The position numbers and the translations under genes were made by a program. 12,277 bases of DNA, taken from Bacteroidaceae bacterium. GTDB lineage: Bacteria; Bacteroidota; Bacteroidia; Bacteroidales; Bacteroidaceae. Positions 1 to 7,829 of the stretch are shown piece by piece. The notes under the pieces are model-generated. The model was not told the origin of the DNA. It did not search any database and saw nothing but the letters and a program-made list of their open reading frames with translations. Numbering within the stretch: the first letter of the stretch is position 1; every line of letters starts with the position of its first letter. Location: positions 1 to 12,277 of the forward strand of contig JAFZKR010000076.1 of NCBI GenBank assembly GCA_017551845.1, read 5' to 3'.

Positions 1-761
1 CCTATCAACAACCAATACTCCAAACATGAAACCACACGCGCCGCATACTCCAGCAGTAGCGACCACCAGAACGGGGCCTTGCGCTGAGTATGCAGGAACG
101 CTATCTGGCTGTCAACCTCCTCCAGCTCCGCACGGTGCTTGCCCAGATAACCTGCCGCCCATTTCTTTACTACAGGAATGTGGCTCAACAGTCCGAATGC
201 CTTTACTACAAATCCGTAACGGTAACCCAGTGAAAAGAACCAAAGCACGACCACGAACACTATGGTCATTATTCCAAGCATTACGCACATCCAGACATTC
301 AACGCATACTCTGAGCCCACGCAGAGATGCAGCACCACATAAAGCACTATGGCCGATAACCAGAAACAGAAGTGTGAGCAGATGTGCATCATCGAATAGA
401 GAATCACAGCAGATGTTGCTTTCTTGCCGCCCACATAGCCTGACAGTTCAAGTATGCGGTAAGGTTCACCTCCCATCAGCCCGAGCGGTGTTACGTAGTT
501 GAGCGCATAACCTGAGACTGTAAGCTGAAACACCTTTCTGAACGGCACTCTCCTACCCGTTCCGTCATTGATAATAAGCCCGAACGAGCAGGCGTTTATC
601 AGATATATGAATCCCCAAAGCAAGACAATGACAGGGGACCATATTCCAGCCTGTGACAAGACCTCCCTGACGCGGTTCCAATCCGCATCAAAGGTGATGA
701 GCATCAGCACCACAGCCACTACTCCGCACAAGAAGAATATGTTACGCCAGCGTTTCTTCAT
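1..761 (-). CDS. LPG-synthase-TM/UPF0104-type membrane protein (partial, 3' end outside window)
   Basis: The reading frame from the ATG at 761 stays open to the window edge and gives 253 residues of a polytopic membrane protein. Hydrophobic segments are visible at about residues 8-24, 42-63, 119-147, 155-178 and 231-253. The segment at residues 89-100 (YVTPLGLMGGEP) is the Pro/Gly-Gly-Glu signature I associate with the lysylphosphatidylglycerol synthase transmembrane family (PF03706, UPF0104; AglD/MprF-flippase-like). Members move or glycosylate lipid intermediates; no substrate can be read here. The start is fixed by an ATGA overlap with the stop of the CDP-alcohol phosphatidyltransferase gene upstream, so the two are probably translationally coupled. 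It is the last visible gene of a minus-strand operon. Family assignment is fairly sure, function is not. The C-terminal part, including any soluble domain, is missing. Confidence 0.85.
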   Translation of the reverse strand, partial: MKKRWRNIFFLCGVVAVVLMLITFDADWNRVREVLSQAGIWSPVIVLLWGFIYLINACSFGLIINDGTGRRVPFRKVFQLTVSGYALNYVTPLGLMGGEPYRILELSGYVGGKKATSAVILYSMMHICSHFCFWLSAIVLYVVLHLCVGSEYALNVWMCVMLGIMTIVFVVVLWFFSLGYRYGFVVKAFGLLSHIPVVKKWAAGYLGKHRAELEEVDSQIAFLHTQRKAPFWWSLLLEYAARVVSCLEYWLLI

Positions 762-1684
762 ATAAGGTTCATCATCTCACGGCATACCTTTTCATGTGCC
801 GCCCTCATTCCATACAGGATGATGTTCATCACTGTCAGTTCAAACACAAAATAGATCCACGGCCGTCCCATAAGCAATGTTATATAAAGCACTATGGCCC
901 GGGTATTGAAAGTGGAGATATTGGTCCATTTGAGCAGAGGGTACGTACGGCGGCAGAACTCATCGCCCAGTTCCTTAGGGATATTATTGCCATGTTTACT
1001 GCGCACGGCCTCACGAAACTTCTGGAAACATGGTGTCATCTGTTCCTGGCTACGGGTATAGTTCTGATAGAAAAAGAGCCATATCTTCCAGAACCAACGT
1101 TCTTTCCATTTAGTCGATGCCTGCTCCGCAGCAAGTTCATGGCTGTCATTTAGTTCAGAATGGTCACCATGAAACAGCAGATATATGTTACGGTAATAGT
1201 CAGCCAAACCAGCCTGACGTTTATGGAACACCAGACCGGAAACCGACTCTATCACCCAAATCCATATCCCCCAGGGACGACCTCCTGCCAACGGCATAGG
1301 CTCATACATCAGCCTCACACCGATGAATGCATAAATGGAGAAGAACCATAGGTCACCCGCAAAACCGTCCAGTATCCTGCCCCACAGAGTTTTTTTGCCT
1401 GTCATACGGGCCAACTGGCCATCGGCACTGTCCAGGAAATTGGCCAACATGAGCATGATAATACCCAATATGGTCCAGTCCATTGTGGTATGCCACCAGC
1501 AGAATCCGGCAAACACACCCAGGAAGATTGATATTACGGTCACCACATTAGGGTGAATCCTCAATGCGCCGAAGAACCTGGCAAACAGATACCCCACAGG
1601 TCTTGTGAACCATATATCCAGCCACTCCTCAGTATCCCTTGACTTGAAGGTCGCCTCAACCGCCCTTGACTTCCTGACAGTCAT
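758..1684 (-). CDS. CDP-alcohol phosphatidyltransferase family membrane protein
   Basis: This is a 308-residue membrane enzyme of the CDP-alcohol phosphatidyltransferase family (PF01066), which joins a CDP-activated group and an alcohol or lipid at the membrane. The start of the catalytic signature is clear: D85-x2-D88-G89-x2-A92-R93, then G102 and D106. The family pattern expects a fourth Asp at residue 110, but that position is Gly and an Asp sits at 111. The HPN motif at residues 44-46 followed by a hydrophobic helix also fits the family. At 308 residues it is longer than the roughly 200 of PgsA/PssA types, because of a hydrophilic stretch around residues 150-240. It overlaps the ATP-grasp gene upstream and the UPF0104-type gene downstream by ATGA on both sides. 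With a nucleotidyltransferase in the same module, a CDP-headgroup plus lipid reaction is plausible; the substrate is unknown. Confidence 0.88.
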   Translation of the reverse strand: MTVRKSRAVEATFKSRDTEEWLDIWFTRPVGYLFARFFGALRIHPNVVTVISIFLGVFAGFCWWHTTMDWTILGIIMLMLANFLDSADGQLARMTGKKTLWGRILDGFAGDLWFFSIYAFIGVRLMYEPMPLAGGRPWGIWIWVIESVSGLVFHKRQAGLADYYRNIYLLFHGDHSELNDSHELAAEQASTKWKERWFWKIWLFFYQNYTRSQEQMTPCFQKFREAVRSKHGNNIPKELGDEFCRRTYPLLKWTNISTFNTRAIVLYITLLMGRPWIYFVFELTVMNIILYGMRAAHEKVCREMMNLI

Positions 1685-2505
1685 CTCGATTTACTCATTA
1701 TCAACTCCGCAATCTTGGGTGCAGCCCGTAATGCACAACTGCTGAAACTCGGCCAGTCATTCACATCCACAACCGTAACCTTACCCTCCGGACTCACCAC
1801 AGCATCTCCTCCATATATCTCAACACCCAACAGTTCCGACACACGTTCCGCCGCTGAAGTAAGATTCTCCACATCGACATGAGCCGAACCCGGTACGTCA
1901 TTGAAACGCTCCAGCCCGAATTTGCCCTCTTTTACTGTTGCGGCACTGTAATCTGTCAACCCGAAACCCCGTACTCCGTAAAACTTGATAAGCCAACCCC
2001 TCACATGATTCTGAAGTACGCACTCTTTAATGCCGCGCTCAGCAAAACCGCGTATTCCGGCCGCACATCCGGGAGCGTCCTGCACAAACTGAACATCATC
2101 CTGTTCTACCGCATGGCTGTCGGCACGTTTAATCCAGCACGGATAACTGTCCCAAACTGCAGGAACCGCCGCAGTGGAGCAGATCATACTTTCAGGAATA
2201 AGACCAGCATCGAGCAGAATCCTCGTCTGGGAGGCACGTCCGCAGTTCAATACCGCCTGAACTGTGTTTGTCACAGGAACATAGGCCTGCCCCAGAACAG
2301 CCAATGCCTCACGGCTCCTTGCCATCTGGAATATACCGTCTATTCCTTGAGGAATACCCTTGTGGACAATTTCCTCCTCGGTCATACAAATAAGCATGCT
2401 GCCGTTGCGTTCCAGTTCAGCGCCAACGGCACGGAACACCGCAGCATCACCTTCCATACGGTTGGGTGAATATTGCTCTGCACGGCTTATCCCAAGAAAT
2501 CTCAT
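1681..2505 (-). CDS. ATP-grasp-like protein of unknown substrate
   Basis: A 274-residue soluble protein that looks like an ATP-grasp ligase or kinase. The visible pieces are a hydrophobic-P-x-W-I-K126 strand (the position of the ATP-binding Lys), a QNHVRGWLIKFYGV stretch at residues 165-178 typical of the adenine-binding linker region, and the metal-binding end with D234 and D247-V-N249 followed by W-P. DxN in place of the more common ExN is known in inositol polyphosphate 5/6-kinase-like and RimK-like members. The N-terminal 80 residues resemble a pre-ATP-grasp Rossmann-like domain. Enzymes of this fold form amide or acyl-phosphate bonds or phosphorylate hydroxyls. Its stop overlaps the start of the CDP-alcohol phosphatidyltransferase, and its start overlaps the stop of the nucleotidyltransferase. 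I infer that it acts on the same headgroup or lipid. The fold is likely; the reaction is unknown. Confidence 0.8.
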   Translation of the reverse strand: MRFLGISRAEQYSPNRMEGDAAVFRAVGAELERNGSMLICMTEEEIVHKGIPQGIDGIFQMARSREALAVLGQAYVPVTNTVQAVLNCGRASQTRILLDAGLIPESMICSTAAVPAVWDSYPCWIKRADSHAVEQDDVQFVQDAPGCAAGIRGFAERGIKECVLQNHVRGWLIKFYGVRGFGLTDYSAATVKEGKFGLERFNDVPGSAHVDVENLTSAAERVSELLGVEIYGGDAVVSPEGKVTVVDVNDWPSFSSCALRAAPKIAELIMSKSR

Positions 2506-3197
2506 CCCTCCAATGCTATCTTTGTGGCTTTATCTATATCACTCACATGGTCCACGTCCACCACCTGTCCCATATCGAATGCCTTGAGACGCAAGCCGCT
2601 TTCAAGTAAGCGACGCTGAAAAAAACGCATCCTTGTCCTTCCGCTTTCCACACACCCTTTCAGGACCTCAAGAGCCGATGCTCCAAGAGCATAGACACCG
2701 GCTGAAACATATCGGCAACCGGCTTCATCATCCATAAAACCGTTTATTGCCATATTTTCATCAACAGCCACATAGAGAGGTTTCTCATCATCAATAAACG
2801 GAGTGACACCCATCAGTCCGTCGAAAGGCGTATCCTGAAACTCAGCCATCATGGTATGCAACCGGTTTTCGGAGAATACGGTATCAACAGTGGTCACACA
2901 GAACCTGTCGCCGCGCAGGAAAGGTGCAAGTTCCATAAGGCTGTGCATGGGAGAAGGTGTACTCTTCACCACAAGGTCAACAGGCAGTTCCCGTGAAAGA
3001 TTCTTCATGAACTCCACAGTCACGCGGTTTTCAGAATTGACGATAACCGCAATGTGATCAGCCCCGCAATGCATCATGACACGCGCCAGACGTTCTATCA
3101 TAGGAACTCCGTCAATCGGTACAAGGGGCTTGGGAACCGTAAGGCCCTCTTCCGCCAGACGACTGCCCTCACCGGCAGCAATTATGGCAAAACGCAT
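2502..3197 (-). CDS. NTP transferase (sugar/polyol-phosphate nucleotidyltransferase-like)
   Basis: A 231-residue protein with the nucleotidyltransferase (GT-A-like) fold that activates phosphorylated sugars, polyols or amino alcohols as NDP derivatives. The N-terminus carries the nucleotide-binding loop AAGEGSRL (residues 7-14) and PKPLVPI (22-28). A metal-binding Asp is visible at D105 (TTVDT), and a C-terminal DVD-x3-D motif at residues 214-220 matches the usual second metal site. The start lies 3 nt after the pdxA stop, with AAGGAG just upstream inside pdxA. The stop overlaps the ATP-grasp start (ATGA). Because a CDP-alcohol phosphatidyltransferase lies two genes downstream, a cytidylyltransferase making a CDP-headgroup is the attractive reading, but neither the nucleotide nor the acceptor can be told from sequence. 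Confidence 0.88.
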   Translation of the reverse strand: MRFAIIAAGEGSRLAEEGLTVPKPLVPIDGVPMIERLARVMMHCGADHIAVIVNSENRVTVEFMKNLSRELPVDLVVKSTPSPMHSLMELAPFLRGDRFCVTTVDTVFSENRLHTMMAEFQDTPFDGLMGVTPFIDDEKPLYVAVDENMAINGFMDDEAGCRYVSAGVYALGASALEVLKGCVESGRTRMRFFQRRLLESGLRLKAFDMGQVVDVDHVSDIDKATKIALEG

Positions 3198-3200
3198 AAG

Positions 3201-4301
3201 TTACTCCTTGTCGCCGTCGCTACTGTCCAGCTGTTTCAGCTTGTCACTGTCATCCCTGCGGTCAAAGAAGAGCTTAGGCAACGGATTGGCACTGATTTCA
3301 GCCTCATTCCGACGGGAACGGTATATGTCAATTGCAGTAAAAATAGCCTGACGCAGCGACTGCTCGTTGGCTACACCCTTTCCTGCTATATCGTAAGCCG
3401 TACCGTGGTCAGGTGAAGTACGCACCACAGGCAGACCGGCCGTAAAATTGACCCCGCACTCCATATCCAGCGTCTTGAGAGGAATCAGCCCCTGGTCATG
3501 ATACATGGCCAGAACGGCATCGAACATACGGTAATCACCTCCACCGAAGAAACCGTCGGCAGGGAAAGGTCCGAAGCACTGTATCCCTTCGGCCGCACAC
3601 TCCTTGATGGCAGGCTGAATGACAGTCTCCTCCTCATTACCTATCAGGCCGTCATCACTTGCATGAGGATTAAGCGCCAAAACGGCAATACGCGGAATCT
3701 CTATACCGAAATCCACCTTGAGGGAGCTGTTCAGGATGGTAATCTTCTCCTTAATAAGCTCCTTGTTCAGCAGTGACGCCACCTTGGAAAGCGGCTCGTG
3801 AACTGTCACAAGAGCCACTCTCATGGCACTGTTCATCAGTATCATAAGAGCTTTCCGGCCTTCGCCCAATTCTGACTCTATGTATTCGGTATGCCCCATG
3901 AAGCGGAACTTGTCCGAATGGATGCTCTTCTTGTTGATAGGAGCTGTCACCAGCACATCAATCATGCCCTCACGATACTCCTTGACCGCACGCTCAAGGG
4001 CATTGAAAGCAGCATTGCCGCTTTCAGCAGTAGCAACGCCCAAGTCAACCTTGACATCCTCGTCACAACAGTTCACCAGATTAAGACGGTCCGGAATGGC
4101 CTCTGAGGCGCTGTTAACCACATTAAAATTAGTCTGTGAATCAACTGCCTTGCGGTGATATGTTGCTATCTTGGGAGAACCGTACAGCACCGGAGTGCAG
4201 AACTCGAACATCGAGGGGTCCTCGAATGTTTTCAGGATAATTTCATAACCTATCCCGTTGACATCACCGTGAGTGATGCCCACCTTTATTCTATTTTCCA
4301 T
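3201..4301 (-). CDS. pdxA: 4-hydroxythreonine-4-phosphate dehydrogenase PdxA
   Basis: PdxA oxidises 4-phosphohydroxy-L-threonine with NAD(P) in the DXP-dependent pyridoxal 5'-phosphate pathway; PdxJ uses the product. Landmarks over 366 residues are the N-terminal GITHGDVNGIGYE (residues 8-20; a variant of the common GDPxGIGPE), the substrate-binding pair H137-T138 in MGHTEY, and the three metal-binding His in VTVHEPL (H168), NPHASDDG (H213) and MYHDQG (H268). The C-terminal RTSPDHGTAYDIAGKG is also present. It is longer than the E. coli enzyme (about 330), mainly from an insertion near residues 45-80 and a charged tail rich in Asp, Lys and Ser (about 348-366). It lies 20 nt after the DUF4837-type gene and 3 nt before the nucleotidyltransferase, so it is mid-operon. 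The call is secure. Confidence 0.97.
   Translation of the reverse strand: MENRIKVGITHGDVNGIGYEIILKTFEDPSMFEFCTPVLYGSPKIATYHRKAVDSQTNFNVVNSASEAIPDRLNLVNCCDEDVKVDLGVATAESGNAAFNALERAVKEYREGMIDVLVTAPINKKSIHSDKFRFMGHTEYIESELGEGRKALMILMNSAMRVALVTVHEPLSKVASLLNKELIKEKITILNSSLKVDFGIEIPRIAVLALNPHASDDGLIGNEEETVIQPAIKECAAEGIQCFGPFPADGFFGGGDYRMFDAVLAMYHDQGLIPLKTLDMECGVNFTAGLPVVRTSPDHGTAYDIAGKGVANEQSLRQAIFTAIDIYRSRRNEAEISANPLPKLFFDRRDDSDKLKQLDSSDGDKE
3204..3209 (-). promoter_or_regulatory. Shine-Dalgarno-like site before the nucleotidyltransferase
   Basis: The last codons of pdxA contain AAGGAG on the minus strand, 6 nt before the nucleotidyltransferase ATG at 3197. It agrees with that start. Bacteroidetes ribosomes generally rely little on Shine-Dalgarno pairing, so the match may be incidental. 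Confidence 0.4.
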
Positions 4302-4321
4302 ATATCATTTCGTTGTCCGGG

Positions 4322-5392
4322 CTACTGTTCATCATCCGGATTGATTGTTATCTCATCTATCTTGAAATTAAAATTCTCCTCGTCAATCTCATCGGGAAGC
4401 TTGAGAGTATAGAGCGAAGCCTCCATACGGCGCATCAGCCCCTTCTTGGAATCACCCGGAGCATAGACGAACCCCTCTACCACGATTACTCTCTGATTCT
4501 TCTCATCCACCCTCGAAATAGAGACGAACGGACCTCCCATATCATAGTTCTTCATGTCCCACAATCCTCTGGCTATCTGGGCGTACTTGCCCTTCACCTC
4601 AGCGTCGCGCACCTTCACGAACTCACGTGTGGTGGTCATATACTGTCCTTCACGCGGCCCGGGAATGTTCCTCTGCATGACAGAATCGCGCTTGTCAAAG
4701 AAATACTCCGCCGTGAAAGTGTTGGGATCTGTGTATGGGTATGAATATATCACGAAGTTCATGTCCCTCTCTCCCTTGTCGGTACTTGCCCACAGGAAGT
4801 TTCTGGCTGTCTTCATGCGTCTCAGGTCCTCCGGAACATATACGTCACAATCAAATATTTCCTTCACCTTTTCTTGAATAACAGGATGATGTCTCCGTTT
4901 CAGATGCTCCACCTCACGGTTTATCTCCACCTTGTCAAAGAAAGAGAGGATGCCGCTGCCGCTCTTCTCAAGGAACTGCTTGAACTGCGCCACATCAGGA
5001 GCCTGGATGGTCATTACAATCTGTGGCGATGCATATACATCCCTTGAGAATTTGTACTTGGCCTGCGTGAACATACGGTCTATCTTCACGATGATAATAT
5101 TCCTGCAGTAACGGTGAGCACGGTTGAAGTCCTTGCTCGTAGTCTTGGATACCTTGAAGAATTCCTCAGACTGGGGCAAGCCCGGAATATCATCGGTAAG
5201 CACCTCGTACAGAGCATCGAACGCCCCATTCTGATAATCCTCAGGATCCGCCACGACCAGCATCTCGTATGGAGCACCTGTAGCTGTAGGTGTCATGATG
5301 GATTTCTTGTTGCTCCCGCTTTTGGACGTGCAGGAGCTTAATGCTACAAGCATAACCGGCAATAATGCCGTAAACAATCTTACGTTTTTCAT
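4322..5392 (-). CDS. DUF4837-type predicted lipoprotein
   Basis: A 356-residue protein that I recognise as the DUF4837 family (PF16125) found in Bacteroidetes; its function is unknown. The N-terminus is a lipoprotein signal: MKNVR, a hydrophobic run at residues 6-18, and a lipobox A-L-S-S-C with the lipidated Cys at 21. The residues after the Cys (TSKSG) lack the acidic run of the Bacteroides surface-export signal, so a periplasm-facing location is more likely than surface display. The mature part has mixed alpha/beta character without membrane segments, and a GPREGQYMTTTREF stretch in its second half. It lies 11 nt after rlmN and 20 nt before pdxA, a gene order I associate with Bacteroidales genomes. 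Family call is good; role is open. Confidence 0.88.
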   Translation of the reverse strand: MKNVRLFTALLPVMLVALSSCTSKSGSNKKSIMTPTATGAPYEMLVVADPEDYQNGAFDALYEVLTDDIPGLPQSEEFFKVSKTTSKDFNRAHRYCRNIIIVKIDRMFTQAKYKFSRDVYASPQIVMTIQAPDVAQFKQFLEKSGSGILSFFDKVEINREVEHLKRRHHPVIQEKVKEIFDCDVYVPEDLRRMKTARNFLWASTDKGERDMNFVIYSYPYTDPNTFTAEYFFDKRDSVMQRNIPGPREGQYMTTTREFVKVRDAEVKGKYAQIARGLWDMKNYDMGGPFVSISRVDEKNQRVIVVEGFVYAPGDSKKGLMRRMEASLYTLKLPDEIDEENFNFKIDEITINPDDEQ

Positions 5393-5403
5393 ATTTCTTG
5401 GCT

Positions 5404-6435
5404 TCAGTTATTTCCCTGTTCCTTTTCTTTAGTACTCAGCATACCGCATGCCGCCCATATATCCTCACCGCGTGATGCCCTGACAGTAGCGAACACCCCA
5501 TGTGAGGTAAGCCAGTCACGGAACTCCACCATCCGTTCTTCCCGCACCGGACGGAGCGGACTGTCGGGGATGGAGTGGAAACGTATCAGGTTCACCCTGC
5601 AGCTCAGCCCCTGAACAGCTTTGATGAGCAGGCGGGCGTCTTCAATTGAATCATTCACACCCTCGAACATGGTGTATTCGAACGACAGCCTCCGCTGATG
5701 ACTGAAATCATAGCGACGCAACACCTCAATCATCTCTGTCATTGAGAACGTCCTCTCAGCCGGAATCAGTTCGCGACGCTTTTCCGGAGTGGGAGCATGC
5801 AGACTCACCGCGATATGGCACTCACACCCTTCTATCAACTGTTTAAGCTCACGACGCAGCCCCACTGTCGATATGGTTATACGCTTAGGGCTCCAGCCGA
5901 AACCCCAGGATGATGTCAATATCTCCTGTACCGCAAGCACATTCTTAAGGTTGTCAAGCGGCTCGCCCATACCCATGAACACCACATTGGTCAAGTTCTG
6001 TTTCTCAGGCAGCGAGAGTATCTGGTTCAGAATCTCTCCGGCTGAAAGACTTGCAGTGTAGTGCTGACGCCCGGTCATACAGAATACGCACCCCATCTTG
6101 CAACCCACCTGGCAGGAGATACATAGAGTGGCCCTCTCCCCATCAGGAATATAGACAGCCTCCACATAGTGACCGTCCTTCACGGGGAACAGATATTTGA
6201 CCGTACCGTCCTCCGACGATACCGCATGCGCCGGTGCCGCAAGCCCCACCTCATAGTTCTCCGCCAGCCTCTCTCTCGCCTTGAGTGACAGGTTAGTCAT
6301 ACCCTCGATGGAACCCACCTGCCTGACATACAGCCAGTCAGCCATCTGTTTGGCTGCAAACAGGGGCATACCGTTCTCCACAGCCACCTCCTGAAGCTGT
6401 GTGAACGTCATTCCTACTAGATTCCTGCGAGCCAT
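5404..6435 (-). CDS. rlmN: Dual-specificity 23S rRNA/tRNA adenine-C2 methyltransferase RlmN
   Basis: A radical-SAM enzyme that methylates C2 of A2503 in 23S rRNA and A37 in some tRNAs, supporting translational fidelity. In the 343-residue protein the [4Fe-4S] motif is C112-x3-C116-x2-C119 within GCKMGCVFC. The preceding C105 (TLCISCQ) matches E. coli C118, and C330 in EDIWAACG matches the methyl-carrying/catalytic Cys near the C-terminus. VFMGMGEPLDN (152-162) and STVG (189-192) are the usual SAM-binding strands. VEAVYIP (91-97) holds the conserved Glu. This is RlmN rather than Cfr, judging by the whole pattern, although Cfr shares the motifs. It is the first gene of the minus-strand operon, preceded by a -7 box about 23 nt upstream. 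The call is secure. Confidence 0.96.
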   Translation of the reverse strand: MARRNLVGMTFTQLQEVAVENGMPLFAAKQMADWLYVRQVGSIEGMTNLSLKARERLAENYEVGLAAPAHAVSSEDGTVKYLFPVKDGHYVEAVYIPDGERATLCISCQVGCKMGCVFCMTGRQHYTASLSAGEILNQILSLPEKQNLTNVVFMGMGEPLDNLKNVLAVQEILTSSWGFGWSPKRITISTVGLRRELKQLIEGCECHIAVSLHAPTPEKRRELIPAERTFSMTEMIEVLRRYDFSHQRRLSFEYTMFEGVNDSIEDARLLIKAVQGLSCRVNLIRFHSIPDSPLRPVREERMVEFRDWLTSHGVFATVRASRGEDIWAACGMLSTKEKEQGNN

Positions 6436-6457
6436 AACAATAGTAAGTACTAAATCG

Positions 6458-6465
6458 CAAAGATA
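6458..6465 (-). promoter_or_regulatory. Bacteroidetes -7 promoter box for the rlmN operon
   Basis: On the minus strand the sequence TATCTTTG matches the Bacteroidetes -7 consensus TAnnTTTG exactly. It sits 22 nt upstream of the rlmN start in the 56-nt gap between divergent genes. I see no good TTG-type -33 box at the usual 19-21 nt spacing. On the plus strand only a weaker TATTTTCG (6479-6486) precedes the glycosyltransferase start, so that gene's promoter is uncertain. Confidence 0.6.
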
Positions 6466-6491
6466 TTAATTTTTTCAGTATTTTCGCTGAT

Positions 6492-7829
6492 ATGATACAG
6501 ACTGTAGTATTACCCCAATACGGGTGTCCTTCATCCCGTGTAAGAGAGATATTGAATGAACACCGCTCCTTGTATCTCCTTCTCAATATCAGCGGCAGGG
6601 AAGTGACAATCACCGATGATGCCATAGAGCGCATGCGGGAGCACGCCGATGCCTCACATGCCGGAATGGTCTATTCGGACTACCTCAAGACGATGGAACC
6701 CGACTCCATCATCCCCGCCCCGCTTATTGATATTCAGCAAGGCAGCCTGAGGGACGATTTTGACTTCGGAGCAATGGTTATGCTTACACCGGACGGCATA
6801 GAAGCTTATCTCCAGTCCAATGGTGCAAAGTTCAAGACCGCCGGGTTCTACCAGATGCGTCTGGCCATACAGCGTACACTTCCTATCGTACGGGTGCCGC
6901 AGCCGCTCTACACCATAGCCGAGACCGATTTCCGTACCTCCGGACAGAAGCAGTTCGATTATGTCAACCCCCGCAACCGTGATGTACAGACAGAGATGGA
7001 GGCAGCCTGCACAGAACACCTCAAGCTTATCCACGCTTTTCTCAAGCCGGGAGCAGGAGCCTCCCTGAATGTGAATGAGGGACGCTTCCCGGTATCGGCA
7101 TCTGTAATAATCCCCGTCCGTAACCGTGTACGCACCATTGCCGATGCCGTCAAATCAGCACTGGACCAGCAACTCGATGACAGCTACAACGTGATAGTGG
7201 TTGACAACCACTCCACTGACGACACCACCCGGATACTCTCTGAACTCTCACAATCAGACAACCGCCTTATCCACCTCATACCGGAGCGCACGGACCTGGG
7301 AATAGGCGGCTGCTGGAACCTGGCCGTCAACAGCCCGCAGTGCGGACGTTTTGCAGTCCAGCTCGACAGCGACGACCTCTACAGCAGCCCCCGTACATTA
7401 CAAAAAATCATTGACAAGTTCCACGAAGGCGGCTACTCTATGGTCATAGGCAGCTACCGCATGTGTAATTTCAGTCTCGAAACCCTTCCCCCAGGCATCA
7501 TCGACCATCGGGAGTGGACCGATGAGAACGGTCCCAACAATGCCTTACGTATCAATGGTCTCGGTGCCCCCCGTGCATTCTACACCCCTGTAGTCCGTAA
7601 GATAGGATTCCCCAATGTCAGTTACGGTGAGGATTATGCCGTAGCCATACGCATAGCCGGTGAATACAGGATAGGCCGGATATTTGATGAACTGTACTTG
7701 TGCCGTCGCTGGGAAGGCAACAGCGACGCAGCCCTGAGTGCCGACAGAGTCAATGCAAACAATCTTTACAAAGACTCCCTCCGCACCGCAGAGTTACAGA
7801 GACGTATCAACGCTAACCTTAACCACTGA
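6492..7829 (+). CDS. GT2 family glycosyltransferase with a degenerate N-terminal half
   Basis: A 445-residue inverting GT-A glycosyltransferase. The complete catalytic domain spans about residues 200-415: SVIIPVRNR (204-212), [10 protein letters not shown] (236-245), the metal/nucleotide-binding DSDD (292-295), GEDYA (379-383, probable catalytic acid region) and a W-E-G-N-S-D segment (407-412). Residues 1-195 lack the first GT-A strand but resemble the second half of another GT2 domain ([22 protein letters not shown] at 57-64), so the protein looks like a tandem in which the first unit has decayed or become structural. No membrane segment or signal peptide is visible. ATG 6492 is the first possible ATG in frame, as a stop lies upstream at 6444. 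Its stop overlaps the next start by one base (TGATG), so the two products are probably made together. Donor and acceptor are unknown. Confidence 0.88.
   Translation: MIQTVVLPQYGCPSSRVREILNEHRSLYLLLNISGREVTITDDAIERMREHADASHAGMVYSDYLKTMEPDSIIPAPLIDIQQGSLRDDFDFGAMVMLTPDGIEAYLQSNGAKFKTAGFYQMRLAIQRTLPIVRVPQPLYTIAETDFRTSGQKQFDYVNPRNRDVQTEMEAACTEHLKLIHAFLKPGAGASLNVNEGRFPVSASVIIPVRNRVRTIADAVKSALDQQLDDSYNVIVVDNHSTDDTTRILSELSQSDNRLIHLIPERTDLGIGGCWNLAVNSPQCGRFAVQLDSDDLYSSPRTLQKIIDKFHEGGYSMVIGSYRMCNFSLETLPPGIIDHREWTDENGPNNALRINGLGAPRAFYTPVVRKIGFPNVSYGEDYAVAIRIAGEYRIGRIFDELYLCRRWEGNSDAALSADRVNANNLYKDSLRTAELQRRINANLNH

Noticed and set aside
26..502. Plus-strand open frame of 158 residues near the left edge
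   Set aside because: Antisense to the UPF0104-type membrane gene, which is open to the window edge and has a family signature and membrane segments.
1879..2469. Plus-strand open frame of 196 residues
   Set aside because: Antisense to the ATP-grasp gene, with a Cys/Pro/Thr-rich composition and no motifs. The minus-strand gene has ATGA overlaps on both sides.
758..3197. Specific assignment to phosphatidylinositol synthesis
   Set aside because: Bacteroidetes have inositol-lipid pathways using related families, but no inositol-phosphate synthase or phosphatase is present here and no residue visible fixes the headgroup, so I left the substrate open.
6479..6486. TATTTTCG as a -7 box for the glycosyltransferase
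   Set aside because: It mismatches the consensus once, lacks a -33 partner and would start transcription at or after the ATG at 6492, so support is too weak to annotate.
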